From an uncultured bacterium (lineage in GTDB: Bacteria > Bacteroidota > Bacteroidia > Bacteroidales > Muribaculaceae), in NCBI GenBank assembly GCA_905214735.1, contig CAJMNI010000024.1, positions 1 to 35,187 on the forward strand: a stretch of DNA of 35,187 nt, read 5' to 3'. Position numbers and translations under genes: made by a program. Position 1 is the stretch's first letter, and each line of letters begins with the position of its first letter. This document shows, piece after piece, positions 24,302-32,815 of this stretch. The notes under the pieces were generated by a model. That model searched no databases. It saw only the letters and a list, made by a program, of their open reading frames with translations, and was not told the origin of the DNA.

Positions 24302-25801
24302 ATGAACTCCAACTTTGAACTCAATCCCAATGCGGTGGTGAGATATCTCCAGAAACCCGCAACGGAATTCACCAAGGAAGACATTATCCGCTTTGTAAAA
24401 GGCAACGGCATCCGCATGATCAACTTCATGTATCCGGCCGACGACAACCGTCTGAAGACGCTCAACTTCGTGATCAATTCGGAGGAGTATCTCGACTCCA
24501 TCCTGACATTTGGCGAGCGCGTCGACGGTTCGAGCCTCTTCCCCTTCATCGAGGCCGGAAACTCCGATCTCTACGTAATTCCCCGCTACGCCACGGCATT
24601 CCTCGACCCTTTCGCCGAGCTGCCTACCCTGACGATGCTCTGCTCCTTCTTCAACAATGAGGGAAATCCGATGCCGACATCGCCCGATTATTCGCTGCGC
24701 CGCGCCGTGGAAGCCTTCCGCAAGACCACCGGCATGGATTTCTACGCCATGGGAGAACTCGAATATTACGTAATCTCCGACGACACTCTCCTCTTCCCCG
24801 CCAGCGACCAGAAAGGTTATCATGAATCGGCTCCCTTCGCCAAATTCAACGACTTCCGCGCCGAGTGCATGTCGCTCATCGCCCAGGCCGGCGGGCAGAT
24901 CAAATATGGTCACAACGAAGTCGGCAACTTCACCCTCAACGGAAAAATCTTCGAGCAGAACGAAATCGAATTCCTCCCCGTGCCCGCACTCGACGCCGCT
25001 GACACCCTGATGCTCGCCAAATGGATCATCCGCACCGCCGGAATGAAGCGTGGCTACGACGTGACTTTCGCCCCGAAGATCACCGAAGGGAAAGCCGGAT
25101 CAGGCCTCCATATCCATTTCAAACTCATGAAGGACGGCCACAACATGATGACGCGCGACAACCATCTGAGCGACGAAGCCAAGAAGGCTATCGTAGGTAT
25201 CCTCGAACACGCCGCCGCAATCACGGCCATGGGCAACAAGGTGCCGACAAGCTATTTCCGTCTCGTGCCTCATCAGGAAGCTCCCACATCGATTTGCTGG
25301 GGCGACCGCAACCGCTCGGTGCTCATCCGCGTGCCTCTCGGCTGGACCGGCGAAAACGACATGTGCTCCCAGGCCAATCCTCTCGAGAAGCCGGCAGAAG
25401 TCACCCCCGACAAACAGACAGTCGAACTCCGCTCGGCAGACTGCAGCGCCAACATCTATCAGCTCCTCGCAGGTATGATCGTGGCCGCCCGCACAGGCTT
25501 CGAAATTAAAAACGCCCTCAAGCGCGCAGAAGAGCTCTATGTCAACGTCAACATCCATCAGGCTGACCAGGCCGAGAAACTCGCTTCGCTCGCATCTCTT
25601 CCCGACAGCTGCTCAGCTTCGGCAAAAGCCCTCGAAGCAGACCGCGCCACATTTGAAGCCTACGACATATTCCCGCCGCAAATGATCGACGGAATTATCA
25701 AGCAGCTCAAACAATACCGCGACAAGAATCTGCGTTCTGAAATCGGACAGAACCGCCAGGAAATGCTCGATCTCGTCAACAAATACTGGCATTGCGGCTG
25801 A
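24302..25801 (+). CDS. glnA: Glutamine synthetase, type I-like
   Basis: Predicted ATP-dependent ligation of ammonia to glutamate. 499 residues: beta-grasp domain then catalytic domain. All six metal ligands have counterparts: Glu152 and Glu154 (GELEYYV), Glu206 (GHNEV), Glu221 (EQNEIEFLPVP), His270 (GSGLHIH), Glu375 (VELRSADCSAN). The ammonium-site Asp is Asp89 (GNSDLYV) and the flap Glu is Glu326 (PHQEAP). The usual DNGSGMH loop reads KAGSGLH, so the substrate-contacting Asn is Ala265. The adenylylation block NLYDLPP is absent (ELYVNVN). It could be a GS-like gamma-glutamyl ligase; GS is preferred because the active site is otherwise complete. Followed at 13 bp by the ThiF-like gene. Confidence 0.85.
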   Translation: MNSNFELNPNAVVRYLQKPATEFTKEDIIRFVKGNGIRMINFMYPADDNRLKTLNFVINSEEYLDSILTFGERVDGSSLFPFIEAGNSDLYVIPRYATAFLDPFAELPTLTMLCSFFNNEGNPMPTSPDYSLRRAVEAFRKTTGMDFYAMGELEYYVISDDTLLFPASDQKGYHESAPFAKFNDFRAECMSLIAQAGGQIKYGHNEVGNFTLNGKIFEQNEIEFLPVPALDAADTLMLAKWIIRTAGMKRGYDVTFAPKITEGKAGSGLHIHFKLMKDGHNMMTRDNHLSDEAKKAIVGILEHAAAITAMGNKVPTSYFRLVPHQEAPTSICWGDRNRSVLIRVPLGWTGENDMCSQANPLEKPAEVTPDKQTVELRSADCSANIYQLLAGMIVAARTGFEIKNALKRAEELYVNVNIHQADQAEKLASLASLPDSCSASAKALEADRATFEAYDIFPPQMIDGIIKQLKQYRDKNLRSEIGQNRQEMLDLVNKYWHCG

Positions 25802-25814
25802 TCCACCCGACTCA

Positions 25815-26519
25815 ATGCAGAAAGATAATATCAGATATTCACGTCTTGCAGCCCTTCCTGAAATCGGTCAGGAGGGGCTCAAGGCTTTAAAGGAGGCGAG
25901 TGTGCTCGTGATCGGTTGCGGTGCGCTCGGCTCGATGTGCGCCATGTATCTCGCCGCCTCCGGAATAGGCCGGATCGGCATTGCCGACTTCGACACAATC
26001 GACATCTCCAATCTTCAGCGGCAGCTCTTTTTCGGCGAATCTTCGCTCGGGAAAGCGAAAACCGACGTGCTTGCCGCGAGAATGAAAGAGATCAATTCGG
26101 AAGTGAATGTGGAGATAATAGAAGGTCTCGTCACTGAAAAATGGGCCGTCGACCTTTTCCTGCGCTATGACTTCATCATCGACGGCAGCGACAATCCCGT
26201 CACAAAGATGACCACCTGCAGGGTCGCTTCCTCTTTGGGCAAGCCCCATTGCATAGGAGGCGTGAAAGGTTTTTCCGGTCAAGTCACAAGCTGGCTTCCC
26301 GGTTGCGCCCGTTATTCCGACATTTTCGGTGAAGAAACGGCTTGCAACGGAATGACGCCTTGTTCAGCCGGAGGCGTGCTCGGCCCCGCAGCCGGCGTAG
26401 TGGCCTCAGTCCAGGCCGCCGAGGCCATAAAATATGCGGCCCATTGCGGCTCGCTTCTTTGCAACCGCCTTTTCACCATCAATCTTCTCGATGGCGCATC
26501 CGCAGTATATTCACTTTAA
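25815..26519 (+). CDS. ThiF/MoeB/HesA-family E1-like adenylyltransferase
   Basis: Predicted to adenylate the C-terminus of a small ubiquitin-fold sulfur carrier (ThiS, MoaD) or act on a similar peptide. 234 residues with VLVIGCGALGSMC (30-42), the ATP-site strand and arginine finger ADFDTIDISNLQRQLFF (57-73), DGSDNPVTK (123-131), and GVLGPAAGVVASVQAAEAIKY (187-207). Cys183 in TPCSAGGVLGP is where ThiF has its crossover Cys. Of the four zinc-knuckle cysteines only Cys164 remains (CARY instead of CxxC), and the second CxxC is absent. No ThiS, MoaD or rhodanese gene is nearby. Its 3' end overlaps the convergent flippase gene by 9 bp. The cognate carrier is unknown. Confidence 0.85.
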   Translation: MQKDNIRYSRLAALPEIGQEGLKALKEASVLVIGCGALGSMCAMYLAASGIGRIGIADFDTIDISNLQRQLFFGESSLGKAKTDVLAARMKEINSEVNVEIIEGLVTEKWAVDLFLRYDFIIDGSDNPVTKMTTCRVASSLGKPHCIGGVKGFSGQVTSWLPGCARYSDIFGEETACNGMTPCSAGGVLGPAAGVVASVQAAEAIKYAAHCGSLLCNRLFTINLLDGASAVYSL

Positions 26520-27626
26520 TTTCTTGCGATAGCGGGCATAGCTCGTGCGCATCCATATCGGTACTATCACGCACCCGATTATCAGATAGAGATAATATGT
26601 GATCAGTCGCCATAAAACGGCCAATATCAACGCCATGCCGGCTGTGCCCACGATATCGCCGTAATAATTCGAGAAAAGCCATTCCGACAATCCCGATCCC
26701 CCCGGCGAAGGGCTTACCATCAGCACCACCCAAAGCACAAACTGCCTTGCAAGAATCGTCATCTGATAAGGATCGGAGGCAGGCACAAAACCTAAAAAGA
26801 GGGCGTTGACCACGAAAAATCTTGCCGTCCAGGCTATGGCCGTGCCGCAGAACACTTCAAGCCAGAAGCTGAATGGCTTGGTCTGAAGCTCTTTGGAAGT
26901 GGCTATCATGTTGGCGCCAAGTCCTTTTATACTTTCCGACCATTTGCTCAGCCATTTCCACGACGCTATTCTGTTGAGCACCCGCTGAATCCATTTCGGC
27001 TTCCAGATTATTCCCATGAACAGCAGGAATGTCCACGCCGTGATCGCGGCGTAGACAAGCCAGAAAGTGAACTCTATGCCGTGGGAAAAGGTATCGCCGC
27101 TTGCCTGAAATATGAAGTCGCCCGGAACCAGAAGCACCACCACCGGACAGGCCAGCACAAAGAATAGCTCGTCGAGAAAAAGAGTCGTCAGCATCAGGGT
27201 GGTAGCCTTTCCGAACTCCACCCCTTCCGAGTTGAGGAACACCGGGCCCAGCGAGCTCCCACCGACAGCCGACGGGGTGACGCAGTTGGTGAATTCGCAC
27301 ATCATGTCGACCGTCCAGGCTGATTTCCAGCTTAACTCGCGGTTGGTAAGCGCCCGAAACCTCCATGTTAGCCCGACATCGCGGAGCGCCATGCAGATAA
27401 CTCCGAGAACTATGCAGAATATGCTCCAGGGAGTAAACCGGATGCTGCCGAGAACAGCATCGATATTTTCGCTTTTCGCGTCGTGCCAGATCATCAGCGC
27501 TATCACGCCGACACCAATAACCACGGGCAGAAGCACTTTCCAGACAGAAAATGTCTTCGGCGTCACCGATGCCGCATCAGGATTATTAGCGGCCGCAGTT
27601 CCTGATTTATCATTATCTCCTGCCAT
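26511..27626 (-). CDS. Flippase-like integral membrane protein (LPG synthase TM / UPF0104 family)
   Basis: 371 residues with about eight membrane helices and an Asn/Asp-rich cytosolic N-terminus. The conserved MCEFTNCVTPSAVGGSSLGP and LMVSPSPGGSGLSEWLFS blocks are hallmarks of PF03706, the flippase-like transmembrane part of MprF and many stand-alone proteins thought to move lipids or lipid-linked sugars. The MprF catalytic domain is absent. It lies 7 bp downstream of the glycosyltransferase gene in the same direction, so the two are surely one unit and probably handle the same lipid. The stop overlaps the convergent ThiF-like gene by 9 bp. Confidence 0.85.
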   Translation of the reverse strand: MAGDNDKSGTAAANNPDAASVTPKTFSVWKVLLPVVIGVGVIALMIWHDAKSENIDAVLGSIRFTPWSIFCIVLGVICMALRDVGLTWRFRALTNRELSWKSAWTVDMMCEFTNCVTPSAVGGSSLGPVFLNSEGVEFGKATTLMLTTLFLDELFFVLACPVVVLLVPGDFIFQASGDTFSHGIEFTFWLVYAAITAWTFLLFMGIIWKPKWIQRVLNRIASWKWLSKWSESIKGLGANMIATSKELQTKPFSFWLEVFCGTAIAWTARFFVVNALFLGFVPASDPYQMTILARQFVLWVVLMVSPSPGGSGLSEWLFSNYYGDIVGTAGMALILAVLWRLITYYLYLIIGCVIVPIWMRTSYARYRKKLK

Positions 27627-27633
27627 TGTTGAT

Positions 27634-28845
27634 TTAATTAGACCGGGAAGAAATCAGAGTGTCGTAACGGTCGATAACCTCCTCCACCACATTCTCCCAA
27701 CTTCTGACAAGGGTATCTCTTGCCGACACTCCTACATTCCTGATCCTGTCGCGGTCGGCGGCAAGACTCCTCACAGCCTCTGCGAGCTCCGATGCGCTTT
27801 TCCCGACAAGGAACCCGTTTCGCCCGTCGCTCACAACTTCCGAGGCCGTCGATCCGCGAAGCAGAATTGCCGGAGTTCCCATCGACGCTGCTTCCCGGAT
27901 CACGAGCGGGGCGTTGTCATAGAACGAAGGGAAAAGGAATAGATCGGCCGCGGCGTAATAGCGGCTCAGAACCTTCCGGTCGGATATCACCCCGTGAAAC
28001 GTCACCCGGTCGGATAGTCCGTAACTCGCCACCCTGCGCGCAATCTCTTCCGCGGCATACCCCGTGCCGATGAAATTCATGCAGAAATCTATCTCGTCGC
28101 CAAGCTGCCTGAGCGATTCGACCACGATGTCGAGCCCCTTCTCCCAGATGTGTTGCCCCACAAAGAGCAGCGACAGCCGCCCCTCCGTAATTCCCAGCTC
28201 ACGTTTGGCAGCGAGCTTATACTCCTGAAGTCCCCCTTTGACCATCGAGGCCATGTCGTTGCCGTTCTCGACAACCGTGAGCGGCCCTTTGAAGCCATAT
28301 TCGCGAACTGTCTCCTCAACCTGTGCCTGAGGTATCCACACCTCGTCGCAGGAATTGAAGAAATCAAGAATGCGCTCCATTACAATATCGACCATCCATG
28401 GAAAATGTTTTAAAGAATGCATCAGATCGTCGCGATATTTCGAATGAAACGTCCCTATAAGGGGAACATGTAGCTTCTCTTTCACATAGACTGCAAGTCT
28501 TCCCGACGAGAAGGGGCAATGCGCATGGACGAGCCGGAAATCCGTAGACCGGAGTCTTTTCCAGATAAATGGATCAAGTTTCGGATAACCGTAACGGTAT
28601 GGTTTTCGGGAGCGGATTGGAAGAGAGAAATAACGAAGCACCTCGCATGCGCTCTCGTCGCGCACCGGGTTTGAAGGTGTCACCACGCAGGGAGTGCGAC
28701 CCTTTGCCATGAGCCATCTCACATAATTCTCCACCGTCAGCGTGACTCCGTCGAGAATTGGAGGGTAACTGTCGTTGAATATGCCGTAAAACCCCGACTT
28801 CAGGTCGGCGTCCTTACCGGTAGATGTGTCAGATGAATGCTTCAC
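27634..28845 (-). CDS. GT4-family glycosyltransferase, possibly lipid-directed
   Basis: 403 residues, two Rossmann domains of the GT-B fold. N-terminal acceptor side: FYGIFNDSYPPILDGVTLTV, VHAHCPFSSG and TFHSKYRDD. C-terminal nucleotide-sugar side: LLFVGQHIWEKGLD, then the GT4 E-x7-E region (PLVIREAASMGTPAIL). The acceptor half resembles diacylglycerol or phosphatidyl-inositol glycosyltransferases (alMGS, PimB) more than O-antigen enzymes, so a membrane-lipid acceptor is plausible. GTG at 28845 is preferred: the next upstream candidate, a TTG at 28875, falls inside the -7 element. No ATG lies near the N-terminus. Forms a two-gene unit with the flippase-like gene, 7 bp apart. Confidence 0.82.
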   Translation of the reverse strand: MKHSSDTSTGKDADLKSGFYGIFNDSYPPILDGVTLTVENYVRWLMAKGRTPCVVTPSNPVRDESACEVLRYFSLPIRSRKPYRYGYPKLDPFIWKRLRSTDFRLVHAHCPFSSGRLAVYVKEKLHVPLIGTFHSKYRDDLMHSLKHFPWMVDIVMERILDFFNSCDEVWIPQAQVEETVREYGFKGPLTVVENGNDMASMVKGGLQEYKLAAKRELGITEGRLSLLFVGQHIWEKGLDIVVESLRQLGDEIDFCMNFIGTGYAAEEIARRVASYGLSDRVTFHGVISDRKVLSRYYAAADLFLFPSFYDNAPLVIREAASMGTPAILLRGSTASEVVSDGRNGFLVGKSASELAEAVRSLAADRDRIRNVGVSARDTLVRSWENVVEEVIDRYDTLISSRSN

Positions 28846-28872
28846 GTGTTCAGTCTCTTCAATAATAAAACA

Positions 28873-28902
28873 CAAAATTACAAAAAAATGTTAATTCACA
28901 AA
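28873..28902 (-). promoter_or_regulatory. Bacteroidota-type promoter for the GT4-flippase pair
   Basis: On the minus strand TTTG (28902-28899), an 18-bp gap and TAATTTTG (28880-28873). Transcription would start near 28866, about 20 nt before the GTG at 28845. This placement rules out the TTG start at 28875. Confidence 0.75.
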
Positions 28903-29066
28903 CTATCCACCCTGCTTGCCAACCCTTCCGCCACGAAAATCACCTTACAAATTAGTGATTTCATGTTACAATTTTGTTAAAATTTCTCCCATTTTGAAAT
29001 AAAACGCTCTGCAATCAAGTTACTGAATTGTATATTTCAACCAACCTATCACATCAAACCTGACTG

Positions 29067-29699
29067 ATGATACAGCAGTTAACCTCATTTCTATCCGAAC
29101 TCGACAACAATATTCTGCTTGCCATAAACGGAGCGCACACCCCATTTCTCGACACTGCAATGTGGACCATATCCGGCAAATGGATATGGATTCCCCTATA
29201 CGTCTTCATTTTGTTTGCGGTTTTCAAGCATAAAGACAGGCGCCGCGCGATTCTGTTTCTCTTTGCCGTTACACTCTGCATCATGCTCGCCGATTTCACA
29301 TGCGGACAACTTCTCCGTCATGCAGTTGGCCGTATGCGCCCCTCGAATCCAGACAATCCCATTTCTTCAATGATCCATCTTGTCAACGGCTATCATGGAG
29401 GCCGTTACGGTTTCCCGTCATGCCACGCTGCCAATTCATTCGGTCTGGCAGTGATGATGATGCTTTATTTCCGCCTGCGCATAGTGACGGCAATAATGAT
29501 GATATGGATGGCGCTTCAGTGCTATTCGAGAATGTATCTCGGCGTGCACTATCCGACTGACATTCTCGTCGGAATTCTGATCGGGGGATCTTTCGCAGTC
29601 TTCAGCTATAACGCAACCTTCAATTGGGCGAAAAGTGCCCGCCCGCGATATTCCCGGATTAACCGCCGCTATTCAGCTTATAACAGACTGGCTGCATAA
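29067..29699 (+). CDS. PAP2-family membrane phosphatase
   Basis: 210 residues, about six membrane helices, no signal peptide. Phosphatase motifs: RHAVGRMRP (C1, KxxxxxxRP with Arg for Lys), PSCHA (C2) and SRMYLGVHYPTD (C3, with the catalytic His and Asp). Members act on undecaprenyl diphosphate, phosphatidylglycerol phosphate or, in Bacteroidales, the lipid A 4'-phosphate (LpxF). Sequence alone does not separate these. It is divergent from the GT4-flippase pair across a 221-bp AT-rich gap in which I find no good plus-strand promoter. The C-terminal 20 residues are basic with several Tyr/Arg. It faces the convergent ATPase gene at 4 bp. Confidence 0.85.
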   Translation: MIQQLTSFLSELDNNILLAINGAHTPFLDTAMWTISGKWIWIPLYVFILFAVFKHKDRRRAILFLFAVTLCIMLADFTCGQLLRHAVGRMRPSNPDNPISSMIHLVNGYHGGRYGFPSCHAANSFGLAVMMMLYFRLRIVTAIMMIWMALQCYSRMYLGVHYPTDILVGILIGGSFAVFSYNATFNWAKSARPRYSRINRRYSAYNRLAA

Positions 29700-29703
29700 C
29701 CGG

Positions 29704-30501
29704 CTAATCTCCGATAATTTGAAAGGAAAGCGAACCAGAATCGAATTCTATCCCTTCCCTTAAAAAATATTCTTCAAGCACACCGCTGTCGGCAAGTTCG
29801 CGCGGTGTGCCTGTTTTTAATCCCAGTTTCTTGTCGAGAAGCCACAGCCTGTCTGCTATCTGGAGCGCCATGTTCAGATCATGCGTCGACTGGAATATGA
29901 TCTTGTTTTCTTCCCGCGCAATTCGCTTTAGCAATATCATCATCTCCACCTTGCTCGGGAAATCGAGAAAGGCTGTCGGTTCGTCAAGGAATATCACGGG
30001 AGTTTCCTGGGCAAGCGACTTGGCGATCATCACTTTCTGTCTTTCGCCGTCGCTCAATGTGTCGACGAGTCTTCCCTTCATGTGCGAAACGCTTGTGAGC
30101 AGCATGGCATGCTCCACAACCTCCCTGTCTCGCCCGGAGAGCCGCCCCCAGAAACCGGTATACGGACTGCGGCCGATTGCCACAAGTTGCTCAACCGTCA
30201 TTGATGTCACGGAGGGTCGCTCCGTCAGCACCACGCTTATAAGCTTCGACAGGTCGGCGTCGGAATAGTCGCAGAGATTTTTCCCGGCGATCTCCACTCC
30301 TCCTTCAAGCGGCGGCTGAAATCCGCTCAGAGTGCGAAGCAACGTCGATTTCCCGGCGCCGTTGGGGCCGAGAAGGCACGTAAATTCTCCCGCATGAAGC
30401 GAAGCGTCGATATCCCTCTCTACCACAATGTTTTCGCTTCTCGAGCGATAACCTGTGGCGAGTTTATGCAATCTTATGTCAGATGATTTCTGGATGTCCA
30501 T
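29704..30501 (-). CDS. btuD: ABC transporter ATPase, FecE/BtuD type
   Basis: 265-residue cytosolic nucleotide-binding subunit of a type II importer for cobalamin, haem or siderophores. Walker A GPNGAGKST (45-53), signature LSDGE (149-153, G to D variant of LSGGE), Walker B VIFLDEPTAFLD (169-180), and H-loop STHD near 207. The Q-loop region and SPYTGFWGRLSGRD are typical of the FecE/BtuD group. Divergent from btuB, with the riboswitch between them on the other strand. No riboswitch-like sequence or good promoter is seen on this strand in the 218 bp upstream. No FecCD-type permease is in the window. BtuD is inference from context; ABC ATPase is firm. Confidence 0.8.
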   Translation of the reverse strand: MDIQKSSDIRLHKLATGYRSRSENIVVERDIDASLHAGEFTCLLGPNGAGKSTLLRTLSGFQPPLEGGVEIAGKNLCDYSDADLSKLISVVLTERPSVTSMTVEQLVAIGRSPYTGFWGRLSGRDREVVEHAMLLTSVSHMKGRLVDTLSDGERQKVMIAKSLAQETPVIFLDEPTAFLDFPSKVEMMILLKRIAREENKIIFQSTHDLNMALQIADRLWLLDKKLGLKTGTPRELADSGVLEEYFLREGIEFDSGSLSFQIIGD

Positions 30502-30556
30502 GTTGTTATAACGAAAAATTTCCTCTATAAATTAACAGACATTTAAGGAAATTTAT

Positions 30557-30564
30557 TAACTTTG
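30557..30564 (+). promoter_or_regulatory. -7 element of the btuB operon
   Basis: TAACTTTG matches TAnnTTTG perfectly; no TTTG is seen at the -33 spacing. The predicted start, about 30571, lies just ahead of the riboswitch, as expected for a riboswitch-led transcript. Confidence 0.65.
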
Positions 30565-30584
30565 CATTGAAGTTCCCGGAACTT

Positions 30585-30705
30585 CTAAACTTCCAACCGA
30601 GTTTAACCGGCTTCTCATCATGATTTGAACAGGGTGTAATTCCCTGACAGTCCCGCTACGGTAAAAGTCCGACCTGAGCGACAGAAATGCCGCCATGATG
30701 AAAGC
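30585..30705 (+). promoter_or_regulatory. Cobalamin riboswitch
   Basis: The conserved core is readable at 30627-30664: GAACAGGGTGTAATTCCC followed by TGACAGTCCCGCTACGGTAA, matching the cobalamin aptamer pattern GGTG...AATCC...GACxGxCCCGCxACxGTAA. AGTCCGACCTG (30666-30676) resembles the B12 box. A closing helix pairs CATCATG (30616-30622) with CATGATG (30694-30700). It ends about 15 nt before the btuB ATG, with no T-run terminator between, so control is probably at translation initiation or by the receptor kissing loop. Borders are approximate. Confidence 0.88.
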
Positions 30706-30719
30706 AATTTTTCACGAGG

Positions 30720-32747
30720 ATGAAAAATCATATTCTTTTACGCATACTATCCTTTTCTTTAGTCGCAGGCATCGCATTGGATGCCCGATCGGCAAAACCC
30801 GCCGCATATCTCCCTCAAGACACTATCGCCAAAACTTTGGGCACATTGGAAGTGACAGCTTCTCGCCTCCTGGGCACTGTAGAATCTTCCGTTCCTACGC
30901 AATCGATTTCCTCCGCAGATATCTCCAGCCGTGGAATCACCGACATTTCTGATGCTATGCGCCGCATGTCGGGTGTCAACCTGCGCGATTACGGCGGCGC
31001 CGGCGGGATGAAAACTGTATCACTGAGGGGTCTCGGCGCACAACACACCGGCGTGATTTACGACGGAATTGCCGTGAACGATGTCCAGACCGGTCAAATT
31101 GATCTCTCGCGGTTTTCACTCAACAATATCGGCTCCCTTACTGTCAACGCCGGAGAAACCGACGACATTTTTCTTCCCGCCAGAGCCTCTGCCACTGCTT
31201 CCTCGATCGTCATATCGACTTTCAGCGATGCCGACTTCGAAGCGAATGCCCTCCATCTCACGGCGAGGGCAAAAGCCGGAGGGTTCGGTTACTACAACCC
31301 TTTCTTTCAGATTTCAAAGACTTTCCGGCATAAACTTGCGCTGTCGCTCACCGGAGATTTCACTCACGCCAACAACGATTATCCCTATGATATCAAAAAC
31401 GGAAGCGCATCCCACCGCGCCCATCGCAAAAATTCAATGCTCAATTCCGGATATGGCGAACTCAACGCCTCCTGGAAACCGGCAATAGGCCAGACCGTCA
31501 ACTTCAAGGCTTATTACTATCAGAGCGGTCAGAGGCTCCCGGGGCCGGTGACACTTTATAACCCCGACAGCAACGAAAAACTAAAGCAGCGCAATTCGTT
31601 TGCCCAGCTCGGTTGGCGCGGAAATATCTCATCGAAAGTTTCCATGAGAGCCGACGCCAAATTCAACTGGGCAGCATCGCGTTATCAGGACATCAACGGC
31701 ATTTATCCCGGCGGACGGCTCGACAGCCGTTACAATCAGCAGGAATGGTATATCTCCTCGTCCGCGCTATATCGCCCCGTCTCCGGCCTCCAGCTCGATT
31801 ATTCGATAGATTATTTCTACAATAATCTATCTTCAAACCGCACCTCCGACATTCGCCCCTATCGGAACTCCATCCTGCAGTCGGTGGCTGCAAAATATAA
31901 AGTGTGGCGTCTGTCGGCAACGGCCAAACTCCTCTATTCAATATATCTCAACAGGTCGCATGAAGGCGACAAGCAGGCAAAAGATGCGAAACGCCTCTCC
32001 CCTTCCCTGAGTCTCTCCATCCAGCCTGTCGACGGACAGAAGTTTTATGTGCGCGCTTCATATAAAAACATCTTCCGGATGCCGACGTTCAACGAACTCT
32101 ATTTCGATCATTACGGCAGCATAAACCTGAATCCGGAAGTGGCCGACCAGTATAATTTCGGATTGACATGGAGCGTAAGCGCAGGCGACTGGCTGGAAGA
32201 TCTAACCATCACGGCCGACGGATATCTCAACCATGTGAAAAACAAGATTGTGGCGATGCCCTATAATATGTTTGTCATGACAATGACAAACCTCGGCAAA
32301 GTCCGCATCCTCGGGCTTGATGTCACCCTAAACGCCGCCTTCCGCATTACCCCCTGCCAGAAGATACTGCTATCGGGGAGCTATTCCTATCAGCGCGCCG
32401 CGCCGCGAACAGACCCCGATATGCTCGACTGGATGAAACAGGTGGCTTATACGCCGCTCAACAGCGGGGCGGCGTCACTCACCTGGCAAAATCCCTGGGT
32501 GACATTGGTGGCGCACACTTCAGGATACTCAGCCCGATATGCCACCAACAACAATATGCCCGGCACAAGAATCGCCGGCTATATGGAACTCGGTTTCACG
32601 GCAATGCATGAATTCAAGTTTGCGAAAAGCCGGAGCATCGAAATCCGCGCCGATCTCATCAACGCCCTCGACAAGCAATACGAGCTCGTGAACCTCTACC
32701 CTATGCCCGGCAGAAACTGGCAGGCTTCGGTCTCTTACAGATTCTGA
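30720..32747 (+). CDS. btuB: TonB-dependent outer-membrane vitamin B12 receptor (BtuB-like)
   Basis: 675-residue TonB-dependent transporter importing corrinoids across the outer membrane. Signal peptide 1-24 or so (ILLRILSFSLVAGIALDA), a TonB-box-like stretch LGTLEVTASR, a plug (about 50-160: VPTQSISSADISSRG, RRMSGVNLRDYGGAGGMKTVSLRG, GVIYDGIAVND), then a 22-strand barrel ending VSYRF. No N-terminal carboxypeptidase-like (SusC) extension, so it is the small BtuB type. The cobalamin riboswitch in its leader is the main evidence for the substrate. Followed at 68 bp by the propeller lipoprotein. RBS weak (GAGG just upstream of the ATG). Confidence 0.9.
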   Translation: MKNHILLRILSFSLVAGIALDARSAKPAAYLPQDTIAKTLGTLEVTASRLLGTVESSVPTQSISSADISSRGITDISDAMRRMSGVNLRDYGGAGGMKTVSLRGLGAQHTGVIYDGIAVNDVQTGQIDLSRFSLNNIGSLTVNAGETDDIFLPARASATASSIVISTFSDADFEANALHLTARAKAGGFGYYNPFFQISKTFRHKLALSLTGDFTHANNDYPYDIKNGSASHRAHRKNSMLNSGYGELNASWKPAIGQTVNFKAYYYQSGQRLPGPVTLYNPDSNEKLKQRNSFAQLGWRGNISSKVSMRADAKFNWAASRYQDINGIYPGGRLDSRYNQQEWYISSSALYRPVSGLQLDYSIDYFYNNLSSNRTSDIRPYRNSILQSVAAKYKVWRLSATAKLLYSIYLNRSHEGDKQAKDAKRLSPSLSLSIQPVDGQKFYVRASYKNIFRMPTFNELYFDHYGSINLNPEVADQYNFGLTWSVSAGDWLEDLTITADGYLNHVKNKIVAMPYNMFVMTMTNLGKVRILGLDVTLNAAFRITPCQKILLSGSYSYQRAAPRTDPDMLDWMKQVAYTPLNSGAASLTWQNPWVTLVAHTSGYSARYATNNNMPGTRIAGYMELGFTAMHEFKFAKSRSIEIRADLINALDKQYELVNLYPMPGRNWQASVSYRF

Positions 32748-32815
32748 CCGTCAGAACCTTGTTATCTAAGACAACCCAAAATTTTAATACATAAAACTTA
32801 AACCATTAATCTAAA

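Noticed and set aside
28846..28875. TTG start for the GT4 gene
   Set aside because: The codon lies inside the TAATTTTG -7 element, so it would not be in the transcript.
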